This document shows, in pieces, positions 31,301 through 41,400 of a stretch of 64,000 bases of DNA. How positions within the stretch are numbered: the stretch's first letter is position 1; every line of letters starts with the position of its first letter. This DNA is from Pagrus major (lineage: Eukaryota > Chordata > Actinopteri > Spariformes > Sparidae): the NCBI RefSeq assembly GCF_040436345.1, contig NC_133232.1, forward strand, positions 30,765,315 through 30,829,314, written 5' to 3'. The translations under genes were made by a program, and so were the position numbers. Under the pieces are notes generated by a model. It was not told the origin of the DNA. It saw only the letters and a program-made list of their open reading frames with translations, and made no database searches.

Positions 31301-34300
31301 AATTGGCAAATAACTTAAAGATTCAAGAGTCAAAATCTGAACTAAAGTGTCTGCTGGGAAAACATGAGATGCAGTTTTAAAAAAAAATTGGCTGCCGTCA
31401 GAAAAATGGATTTTACTCTCTGTTGGTGTTGACTCAGCCTCAAAGGTCTTTAACGATAACGAGAAGAGTAAAAATCCATGTTGAACTGGAAAGTTTGGTG
31501 TTTTTCTCAAGGACCAAACTTGTCTACCCCCCAATGTGTGTTTCTTTTTTGTTGTTTTCTCGATGTGTTGTCGTTCCTTTCTGTTGTGTTTTTTTGTTAA
31601 TGAGCAAGTGCAAGATCCACACAACCTTTTTATTTTAAAACAATAAAGAAGTAATTACAATCAGATGAAAGGTGACACAGCGTAACAAAAAATCCCTGGA
31701 CATGAACATTTTAAGCACAAGACGTGTCACAGTTAGTTCGTTGCTGCTGGATCGTGCACTTTCTCTCCAGACATTCCCTTTTTTTTTTTTGGTTTCTTTT
31801 GTCATTACTTAATCTTTGTGCACATTTTAGTTTTTATTTCCTTTTTATGGTTTTGGCTTTTCATCCCCATAATTATTCACATCAAGACGTTAAAGAACAA
31901 TAATGTCGTTCACAAATCAAAGGAAGATGGTCAATCAGTTTTCTCTCTCTGATCCCAGATATTCATTATAACGAGGATGAAGGTTTATTCCATTTGGAAA
32001 AGTCTCAAAAGAAATATGCTTTGTCCCGTGTTTGCCCCTGTAGAGCAGGAGAAACATTGGAGTTATTTGTCTCGATTATGTGGCGCCAATCGTTTAAAGT
32101 ATGTGACATCAAAGTGTTTGTTGTCGAAGCATTAAAAGACCTTTTTCGTGGCAGACGGTTCGACACAGGCAGCGAAAGTCCAGGTGCAGCTAATGACATT
32201 AACGATGACTTTAAAGATGAAGCCAACGTTGGTGTCATGAATTACACCTGCGCCTCTCCCGCTCCAGCACGTCAAAATGTCTGCCGCTTAAAAGGTCTCT
32301 TACATTTCAGTCAGAATAAATCTGAACAGGAAGTTCGACTGTATTTCTTCTCGTATAAAACGTTATGGCATTAGGTTTAGAAAAGGGAGACTTTGTGTAG
32401 ATATTCACTTTCAGCACAGACGATTCTGAAACGGGGATATACACATATAAATGCACTAAGGCGCTCTTTACATGTTTGCATTATGTTGAGACTGTCGTCA
32501 CATTATCTCACCTGTGTATCGGCCTGGGCTGGGCCTGAGCTCTGAGGGCTGCAGCTGCATCAGGGGACGTTAAAGCTCCTGAAAACTCTCTGTTACACTG
32601 AATATTCATGACAACAATCAAAGTTAATTTCAGGAAAATATGGCCATATTTATTCATGAAGAGTTTAATACTACTAGTAGAAGATTAACATCACTCTCAT
32701 GTCTGTTACATATGAAGCTACAGCCAGGAGACAGTTAGCTTAGCACAAAGAGTGTAAACAGGGGAAAAGCTAGCCTGGCGCTGTTCAGTGGAAACCAGTC
32801 TGACTAGGTGTTTTTCCCTGTTTTCAGTCTTTATGCTAGGCTAACAAAACTGGTCAGTGATCGCAAAAGCAAACAAACGCCACACCCGTCGTCAGATTTT
32901 GATTAAAAACAAAACAACAACTGCTAAATCCACTGAAAATATGCAATATAATCTCGTGCGAAATCGACAAAATTGTAGCGGGAGAATTGTATTTTCATGT
33001 CCGACTGAAGTTTTCAGGAGCGTTAGTCAGGGAATCAGTGCACGTTGCAGAGACGCAGCGTCAGGGACGAAGGCCAGCCTCAGTATGTGTATTTCTATGA
33101 TAGAAAGCCAATGTGACATGTGGTGGTAGCTGTGTATCGTTGCTTAAATCTAGCAGAGTGCAGTAAAACTTCACTGAATATGACTAGAATGATTAGAAAT
33201 GTTTGCTTTTTTTAAGTTGCTTTGGCGGGATGTTGTACATGTGTTTGAATAATAGCTATAAATCAACTATTGGCTTTGATCCTTTGATTATTTTTTTTGC
33301 TTGTGATTGTTGCTGTCGTGTGTATTTCGGCTTTGTACGAACTCAGTTGCCTTAAGTATCGAGATGGTTTTGCAGCACTGCTATAAATGTTTTCTCAAGG
33401 TTAATCTGCCATGTTCTCAATAAATCATCTAACATGTTCATCATCTTGACAACTGTGCCTTACTTAATGGAAACTTTCAGTTCTGTGCATTACATAACTC
33501 AGCTATACTGTTAAGAAACCTGCTTTTGGTAACTTTTTAATTTGGCTCATTATTCAATTTCCCTTCAGTGGTTGAGAACATTGCACACACGTGTTCAGCA
33601 AAGGGAATTTGTGCTGCAAGACCGTCATGTTAAAGATCAATTATGTGTTTTTATGTGGATACAAATGACTGCTGATCTCATCTCCATTCTCTCATGCTGT
33701 TCGCTCTGATGAATTGGATTTCAAACTGTGTGTCAGACTGATGTGGAGCTTTTTTTTTTTTTTTTTAGTATTTTAGAATTTATGGAAATAAAAATGCGGT
33801 GCTGCCCTGGAAAACCTGAGTTTATTTGTTTATTCCTTTTTTCAAAAACTGCAAAAGTATTTGGGAGTTTCTTGAAGTCGGGTCTTCCCGTCAGGTGTTC
33901 ATGCATTAACCATGACTGTGTTTTTTGTTTAAAGTCTTCCTATGAGACATTCACCTCTCTGCTCTCTTCACTCTCGTCTAGCTGAGGAATGCCAGGCTGA
34001 TGCAGACAGCTTCCTTGTTCCCATAGCTGTCGGAGTTGCCCTGCTTGTTCTCATTCTTATCGTTCTGCTGGCCTATTTCATCGGGAGAAAGAGAAACATG
34101 GCCACTGGCTACGAGTCCTTCTAGTTAAACCTTCCCTCATGTCGATCTTAAGGCCATACAAGGGATAATAAGTGTTCGCCTCGCTGCCTTTTGAATACTT
34201 GTGTTTTTATTAATGTTGCCATGTCTGCCTGACTGTATTCATAAAGGAAAAGTTTGACATTTTGGGGAAAATGATCATTTGTGTTGATTAGTGAACTGTT

Positions 34301-35181
34301 TCCTGTCTTTATGCTAAGCTAAGCTAGGCTAACAGATTCCCAAGTTCCCATGTTTCGCCAACATGTCAGACTGCTCCTTTAAGAACGTCTTCTGTTCATG
34401 CTGCCTGACATTAAAGGTCCCATATTGTACAAATTAATACGTCCATGTCTTGTTTGATTTTAAAAGAAAGCCTATTTAAATACTGTGAAAGTATCAAAAC
34501 ACTCAGCGGGAGAAAATATTCATAAAATACGCCTTTAAATGAGCCATCAGGACTTCCTTGCGGTTGTGATGTCACAGCTATACGGTCACCGCCCTCAGCC
34601 GTGCGTTCAGGTTGCAAAAAACACCAGTAAATGCAGTGGGCGGTGCCTGCTCAGGCCTGTGAGAACTGACCAATCAGAGCAGACTGGGGGGGCCTTAAAG
34701 AGACGGGAGCTAAAACAGAGCATTCAGATAGTGGATAGATAAAGATCCTGCAGTCATGGACAGTATGAGACATCCAAAATAAAAGCATGAACCTGAGAGT
34801 GAGGATAATATGGGACCTTTAATGTTCATCTGAAATAATAAGTAACAACCAGGTGTGTGGTTTCCTGTTTGTGCTTTAACACTTTCGTCTAATTTACACT
34901 ACATTTACCTGATGATGCCACTTTTTTTCCAGCTCTGATCGCTTTTCTTGCTGCTCTGCTTCTTTCTCTTTACTGAATATAGATATCTGCTGACTAAAAC
35001 ACTAACCTGCTGTCTGTCTGTCTGTCTCTGTCTGTCAGCTGAGGAATGCTTCCTGGACTCTGATTTGAGCTTTCTGGTGCCAATCGCAGTGGGCGTGGCA
35101 CTCAGCTTCCTAATCATCCTCGTGCTTATCTCTTACCTGATTGGCCGGAGGAAGAGTCGCACTGGCTACCAGTCTGTATAA
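25374..35181 (+). CDS. LAMP2: lysosome-associated membrane glycoprotein 2, three splice forms
   Basis: Major lysosomal membrane glycoprotein. Shared exons: 25374-25419, 27164-27279, 27985-28195, 28287-28448, 28533-28768, 28856-28975, 30002-30056, 30157-30327. Three alternative ninth exons follow (31087-31226, 33982-34124, 35039-35181), each joining in phase 1 and ending in its own stop. Products are 418, 419 and 419 residues. The signal peptide ends near residue 21. Two luminal LAMP domains with paired cysteines flank a Thr/Pro hinge in exon 5 ([13 protein letters not shown]). Many N-x-S/T sites are present. Each tail ends in a GY-x-x-hydrophobic sorting signal. Upstream CUL4B runs the same way, and ATP1B4 converges from the right. 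Confidence 0.97.
26161..26170 (+). promoter_or_regulatory. CLEAR-like E-box in LAMP2 intron 1
   Basis: GGCACGTGAC matches nine of ten bases of the CLEAR element GTCACGTGAC bound by TFEB-type factors, which drive lysosomal genes. It lies about 790 bases into the gene, in intron 1. One short match can occur by chance, so the call rests on the gene context. Confidence 0.35.
31087..31226 (+). CDS. LAMP2: LAMP2 alternative last exon, B type
   Basis: Begins after CTGCAG and codes [20 protein letters not shown], a membrane span, then [15 protein letters not shown] and TAA. It matches human LAMP2B ([31 protein letters not shown]). The 140 bases complete a 418-residue protein. An AATAAA at 31642-31647 follows about 415 bases on and another at 33419-33424 could serve a longer transcript. 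LAMP2B in mammals is linked to autophagosome-lysosome fusion in muscle. Confidence 0.95.
31642..31647 (+). terminator. polyadenylation signal, LAMP2 B-type transcript
   Basis: AATAAA about 415 bases beyond the B-exon stop, with a further AATAAA at 33419-33424 before the A exon. Use of either would end transcripts before exons 9A and 9C and so help fix the isoform. Confidence 0.5.
32640..32860 (+). repeat. dispersed fish repeat (GTTAGCTTAG type)
   Basis: Contains ACTCTCATGTCTGTTACATA, GAAGCTACAGCCAGGAGACA, GTTAGCTTAGCAC and AAAGCTAGCCTGGC, the signature words of an abundant teleost repeat. A second fragment lies at 34245-34385 with TCCTGTCTTTATGCTAAGCT. Both are in the LAMP2 alternative-exon region. 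Confidence 0.55.
33982..34124 (+). CDS. LAMP2: LAMP2 alternative last exon, A type
   Basis: Begins after a GTCTAG acceptor and codes [20 protein letters not shown], a membrane span, then [17 protein letters not shown] and TAG. Human LAMP2A has [17 protein letters not shown] and YFIGLKHHHAGYEQF, so this is the A form. The A tail receives substrates in chaperone-mediated autophagy through basic residues, and here R-K-R stands where human has K-H-H-H. The result is a 419-residue protein. Confidence 0.93.
34245..34385. repeat. second fragment of the GTTAGCTTAG-type repeat
   Basis: AAAAGTTTGACATTTTGGGG near the left edge and TTTATGCTAAGCTAAGCTAG at the right are words of the same family as 32640-32860. 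It lies in the 3' region of LAMP2 exon 9A. Confidence 0.5.
34415..34818. mobile_element. TTAA-flanked miniature transposon between LAMP2 exons 9A and 9C
   Basis: The element opens AGGTCCCATATTGTAC and closes ATAATATGGGACCT. Reverse complement of the right end gives AGGTCCCATATTAT, so the terminal inverted repeats match over 12-14 bases. Both sides are exactly TTAA (34411-34414 and 34819-34822), the target site of Kolobok and piggyBac families. Termini starting AGG favour a Kolobok-like source, but this is inference. It is 404 bases with no transposase. It carries an AATAAA at 34778-34783 in the sense of the gene. Confidence 0.75.
35039..35181 (+). CDS. LAMP2: LAMP2 alternative last exon, C type
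   Basis: Begins after a TGTCTGTCAG acceptor and codes [20 protein letters not shown], a membrane span, then [16 protein letters not shown] and TAA. The final [11 protein letters not shown] is identical to human LAMP2C, the form tied to lysosomal uptake of RNA and DNA. The result is a 419-residue protein. Confidence 0.95.
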
Positions 35182-36400
35182 TCCAACCCCCCTCCCCCCC
35201 GCTGCTTCTTCTGCCTCTCGCACCTCCTCTCAGCCCTCACAGCTCTTTACAAAACCACCTTCCCGACCACTTCGCTGCCCGTCAGTGCATCAGAAGCCTC
35301 CCAAGTTTCCTGCTTTTTTCTGTCTCCCCTCAAAATAACCTTTAGCTTATTTCTCGTAAACAGTTTGAAATTTATCCCAGCAAGCCAACCCCCCGATTGT
35401 TTCCTCGGTTTTTTGCTTTGATGCCAATGACTGAAGCAAGTACCAAAACATTTATGATCAATATTGCATCGTTTGATTGTAGATTGCATGTTTTGAAAAA
35501 ATTAAAAACTTCTGGCTGTGAGTAGCCGTCCACCTCCTCCTCCTCCTCCTCCTCCTCCTCCTCAGAGAGCCCTCCCTCCTCCCTCCAACCCCAGAGAGGC
35601 TTTTTCCTCTCGGTTTCTGTGCTGTACAATAGTATATGTGTAAATTACTCTCTTGTATAGAATGAATGACATTGATTTTTGATGACGTGAATGTACGAGC
35701 AAGCTACTAGGATACACTATTGTCATTCACATCCCAGACACCACTGTGTTCATGTTACTTTAACCGTCATGTGATATAAATTAACAGCTAAATGAATCTC
35801 CTGTTGCACATGTATCAGTTAATTTTTAGCTTGAAAAAAAGGGACACTAACTTATCACGACACTTTACCAGCATTGGGACCACGTTTATTGTTTTTGTTT
35901 TTTGGGAGGGAAATGTGTGATGTTAGGTGTTTGTTTCTGTCACTCATGTCAGGAAGATTTAGGACTTATTTTCTTTAAATGTACAATTATTTCTAAAAGA
36001 TTCACATTTGAGTTTTTGAGTAAATTGATTCGGATGTTGTTCCTTTACAATCCCATGTTATTTCACAAGTCAAACACATGGATATCGTGGCTGAATCTCT
36101 TTAACGTGGTTTGAAACCAGAATCAAACTTTAATTTCGAATTTGTTCTTGATTTAAAAAAAATTGGTTGGAGTGAGATCCCTATGAAGACCATGAGAAAT
36201 ATTTCTAAATTCAACATTTTATTTATACGATCCTCGGTTCTGTACGTTCATCCACTCCCCTCGACAGTTTCGTGCCTTTCTGTTGTGCACCTCTGAGTTG
36301 CTTGCTTGAAGCTTGTCTCCATTTGATGAAGAATGTGATATGATGAGCTTGTTTAACACAAGTGGGGAACAAATTAAATAAAGTTTCGTTCTTGTTTTGT
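35182..36400 (+). other. LAMP2 C-type 3' untranslated region
   Basis: Non-coding, with a CTC trinucleotide run at 35531-35563. AATAAA at 36377-36382 followed by a GT-rich stretch (GTTTCGTTCTTGTTTTGTAT) is a convincing 3' end, about 1.2 kb after the exon 9C stop. Confidence 0.65.
35531..35563 (+). repeat. CTC trinucleotide microsatellite
   Basis: About ten uninterrupted CTC units in the LAMP2 C-type 3' untranslated region. Likely to vary in length. Confidence 0.9.
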
Positions 36401-36735
36401 ATCACTGTCGTTCTTTTAACGGTCTGTATCGTAACTGAGAACTGGATGCCGGGGTTAACAGCAGCAAACTAAACATTCACGCTGCTGCGATTGCTCAAAC
36501 TGTTCGTTCGACTTTGATCTGCAATGTGCTTTTTATAACCTGTAATGTCACACAGAGGCACAACTCCAGCTATTATTGGCAGATGGGCAGGTTTACCCGG
36601 AGGTCACGCTGGTTGATGTCAGCTTATCTTATTACTGAGAGTAGTTTGGAGAGACAGTTAACTTGTGTGTTGTGTAACAATAATTGCAAAATCACCCAAT
36701 TCTTTTACTTGAATTATTGACTCAACCTTTTCTTA

Positions 36736-37125
36736 AGCCACAAACTGGACACCTGACAACTGGACTGAAATATCTCAACAACTGTTTGACAGGACGTCCA
36801 GGGGATGAACCCTAATGACTTTTGTGATCTCCTGACTTTTCTTCTAGCGCCACCATGAGGTCCACATCTGTGATTCTGTGATGTATCTCAGCAGCTGTAG
36901 GAGGGCTGGCATGACACTTAGACCTTCATGTTCCCCTGAAGATACAATGTGATGCCTGACATTTGTTAGCATTTAGCTCAAAGTCAGTTCAAGTCAGTTT
37001 CATTTATATAGTGACAATTCACCCCCCCCTCAGTAGGTATTTGTGCCTTTGAACAGGCAGAAACCTCCAGCAGAACCGGACTCAGTGGTGGGCGGCCATC
37101 TTCCTAGACTGGTTGGTAGTCGAGC
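36736..37125. repeat. two adjoining dispersed fish repeats
   Basis: The first part has TGAAATATCTCAACAACTGT, GGGATGAACCCTAATGACTT and TCTAGCGCCACCATGAGGTC. From about 37000, TTTCATTTATATAGTGACAA and CAGAAACCTCCAGCAGAACC with GGGCGGCCATCTTCCTAGAC follow. Both sets of words recur in teleost genomes. Non-coding, between the LAMP2 and ATP1B4 3' ends. Confidence 0.5.
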
Positions 37126-38437
37126 AGCACGATGCCTAAGTACAGACTCCCAGAGCCACTAACATGACTGTAATGTTAATAAGTAAAAAATAAATAAGGA
37201 TATATGAAGAATACGTTTCCTTTGTTAGCCCAGTTACACTTCTAATAAACAAAATCTTATGAAACTATTGTAAAAGAAATCAAAATTGGGAAGTGCTGCA
37301 TACAAACTGCTGTCAACACCAACAATAAACATGGAGGTTATGAGAATCCAGTGTATTTAATTGTTTTACAGCTGGGATCTCTGCTCATCATGCATCATTT
37401 TCATGGTTTAACAGTAACTATACTATTTGCAGAGCTCTTCTGAAAATGACACTTTAGACGTGTGAACGCTTTTCTTGAAATATGTAAATATGAAGCTGAT
37501 GTCGAGTCCCAGGTGGAAGAAAACTTGCAGTACATACCAGAACATTGTATTTATTATAAGAACTATGATAGGAATAAATACAACATTGATACCAAGTTTA
37601 GTAGCACAGTTCAGGCAGGATTAATACTATCACAAAATAGTTACACTTTTTTTTTTTTTTAAATGGTACAAACCTTTCCAAACTACTTCACAGTACAGTA
37701 TGTCTCTTTATTGATCAGTCTTGTGTAGTATTTCATTTTCAAAAGCAAAATGTTTTTACAAAAGAAGGCAAGAAGTGGCTCGTGATGCTTTATCATAAAT
37801 GTATAATACTGCTCTATTCAACAAAAATATAGTAATAGTGTATTTGCAGTCATTTATTATCTTTTTTTTACTGTGTAAGTACAGTACAAGTCCTGCTTTC
37901 AGTGTTTGCATGATAGTTCTTTGAATTCTTACAATATACATGTTTGAAAAATATAATGCAAAACAAATTAGTACACTTTATCACACAAAAATGTGCACAC
38001 AAAACCATAATCTAACCTGATAAAACAATACTTCTAATCGCCTATTAATGGTTTAAGTCTTAATTGGATTTGCATAGCCAGAAATGCTAACTACTGGGCA
38101 GAGTGTAATTTAGTTTGATTAATCTTGCTAAGCGTTACAAAATATCAGGAATTGAATTGTAACTCACTCTACGCACTTGTCCTGTGCTCAGCACTGTTTG
38201 TTGTGGGTGCAGGTGCCGAAGCACGCTCAAGGTACAAAGATACACAACAGAAACACAAGAGTAAATATCTACTTCTTGAGGAATTCACAGCAGAAGACAC
38301 GGATATTTAGGTGAAAGATGAGGAGAGGGAAATTACATATTTCATGGGAAATAATATTTCAACATATTTTTTTTTTTCTTGTACATTTTCCTGCCTCATT
38401 GTCACGGGAGCATCCTGCTGGCAGCGACATCTTCGCC
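37126..38437 (-). other. ATP1B4 3' untranslated region and intergenic tail
   Basis: AT-rich sequence beyond the ATP1B4 stop. Several AATAAA words occur on the minus strand, for example near 37857-37852 and 37711-37706, so the 3' end is undecided. No exon or RNA gene is seen. Confidence 0.45.
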
Positions 38438-41400
38438 CTACGCTCCGACGTCAAAGGAGAAGGTCACACTGCCCAGGTAGCGGTCAGTGGGTGAATCATT
38501 GATGATGCCCTTTCCGTTCAGTTTGCATTGTACTTGGATGTGAGTGTCGTACTGCAATCTTGAAAAACGCACAGCCACCACCGGCGAGGAGTAGTTTACC
38601 TGAGGTCAAGACATGACAGGTGTTATTTCAGTGTCCGCCATGACACAACAGTTATCCTCGACGGTGAAACTCTCACTCACGTGTCTGGCTTTCCCGTAGT
38701 ATGGATAGTACTTCAGGTCAAAAATGCTTTTAGGAAAAAATTGGATTTCTCCCAAAGCCTCCGGAGGTCCTTTCTGAAAGACGGAGAAGTTATGTTTGAC
38801 ATTTTTTTATTGACATGTTGCTTATCGATGAGATAAAATTATAACCATGACACTGTTATGATACTGTACCTTAACTCCACAAGTCACATTTATCGGTTTG
38901 CCCCTGCCGGGTAAGTAACCAAGAATCTATTGAAAAGTAAGAATAGTAAGAAAAAAGTGTCATCATGCAATCAGAAAGCTCTCTCCAACCATAGTCGTTT
39001 CAGTGTGCGGACAACCTCTCATTTCTCTTTGAATGCTGTTGTGCTGTTCACTTTCTTTGCCTCAAGGTGAACGATCATGTCTTTACATATAAATAATAAA
39101 AATTACATGCAAACGTTAACTTGTAACTGGCATGAAAAATATAAGAAGTGCCCAAACTCTCCCCAATGTAGTTTTCAACAGTGTTTGTTGGTTTGTGATC
39201 AGGATTACACAAAAACTACTGAACGGATTTCCACAGAACTTGGATGGAGGCTGGGTCTCGGCCCAGAATAGAGCCCGTCAACTTTTGGTGAGGATCCAGG
39301 AATTTTTTCTCACTTTCTTCAACATTGCGAGATAGGGCGTTTCTTGATATTTGAGGGAATAATGTTTGGATCTTGATGAAAAAAATCAGATGTCTTAAGG
39401 TGGCTGGTATCTATGAGAACATTATGATGTGGATCTGGTGAGTTTAAATTATGGTTAAGCTGTTATGGGTGGTTTAAAATGTTGAGTGATACAGAGCTAT
39501 TGTGTTTGATTTTGGATTAAGAATCATTGATTAAATTAAAGGGGATTGTTGGGCCTTGGCGGAGGTATACGCTCTACTGAGTGCTCAGTTCTGCATGAGT
39601 TACCGTTCAGTAATGTTAACCGAGACCTAAAGTAGTGCACTTCATGGCCACAAGATGTCACTCACTATGAAACCCTGTGAGCTTCAGAGGTCCACTCTGT
39701 CCCGGCTGTTTCATGTTCCCTCTTTTGTTTCTTGTGCTGATCTACGTGATTGCACTACGTAGTGCACAGTTTTACAGGTTTTGGTGGCCGACACTAATCT
39801 TACCCGGTTCATTCGAAGGAGGATGCATGGCCTTCCCTGAGAATAGCCATAGTGGGGGTCCTGCAGCCCCGAACAGTCCCCCAACCAGGACCTCTTAAAC
39901 TGACACGCTTTGCGCTCCGCGCTCTCCTCCAGGTCGTCCTGCATGAAGTATCTGTCCTGTGTGCAGCGGATATTCTTCCTCTCCTGAGCGCCATCGTTAT
40001 ACGCTGCAAAACGGAGAGCAGGGAGAAAGAGGAGAGCAGGGAGGGAGGGAGGCAGGGAGGCAGAATGAAGAGAGGAGGGCATAAATAAACCCTTGCTACA
40101 GCAATGCCCTGCCAGACTCAGGCCTCTGATTAAGGAAGCTTGACAAAAGCGGGGCGTGAAAAAAAAAACGCTTTGAATTGCTGCACTCTGCCCACAAAGA
40201 GGCTTCCCTTCCCAGCATGCCCTGCAAGAACTAAATGGAAAAAGAGGACAAAGGTAGTGAAGATGAGGATTAACTCATTGCACGCCCGCTTCATTTTAAA
40301 CCTCATCAGGGTGACTTTGAAATTATCGGCCACAATAAGAACCTCTAATGACTCACATTTTAGATATTCATCCATTGACCTCGCGTACTTCTTCCAGGAC
40401 TTGCGATCAGAGGCGTTGAAGGCGATCTCGTGGCCTTCTAGGTGTGGGGCCATCGTCATACCTGCCAGTGGAGACGCAGAGACAGTCAACTGTGCTGAGA
40501 CTCAAGTAGAAGCAACAGAAAGACGGACATTGGAGCGAGGCTTGGGCGATATCCAAAATATTATATCAAAATATTTCTATCACGATATACGATACATCAT
40601 GGCCGCTTCATCTGGCCAGTTAACCTTTGGCTCTGCCAGCCCGGTCTCATTCCCAGCTCGTCAAATATCAACGTGCGTTGCCTCTGCTGCAACAACGGCC
40701 CCGCGTGCATTTTCTTTTGAAAATAAAAGCCTGAAGACGCCGTAACAGCTGTACAATATTCGATAAAATCAACACAACATCGCGATATTTGATAATATCT
40801 AATATCTGCCCAAGCCTAATTGGAGCAAAGAGACGAGATCGTATTTGAGTTTGGGCTTATATTTACCTGGTGGCATCACTCTATCGTTGAAGGTTGGATG
40901 GTAGGGACTAATAGACCACATGAGGCAAAACAAACAGCCGCCAAACATGGCTGCAAGAAATGTATAAAGTGCAGCATAGAAGAGAAGGATGAGGCCTAGA
41001 AGGGGAGAGAAAAAATGGGAGTTATTAAAGCATAAAGTAGCTTATGTAACAGACACCTCCCAATAAATCAGATCTGAATGGAGAAAAACAAAGAACCACA
41101 AAGACTTTCCATTTTTTGCTCAGACTGTGTGGTCTGTCTGAACTCCAGCTACTGTCCCTGATCAGGACAGTCACTAATTTGTTTACTCTCACAAAAGCAC
41201 TGCTGTCCCTTTATGTCTGGACGTGCAAACGATAGTTTCTGTATTTAATGCACTGTACTGAGCTTATGTGGGAACCCCGTAATAAAGAAACCTCTAGAAC
41301 TATCATTGTGCTGCAATATTCAATTAACAGTCCATTAGCAACTAATCAAGCCCAACGTGCCCTAAATTAAATGGCTTTTGCTGTGCAGGCAATTTCACAG

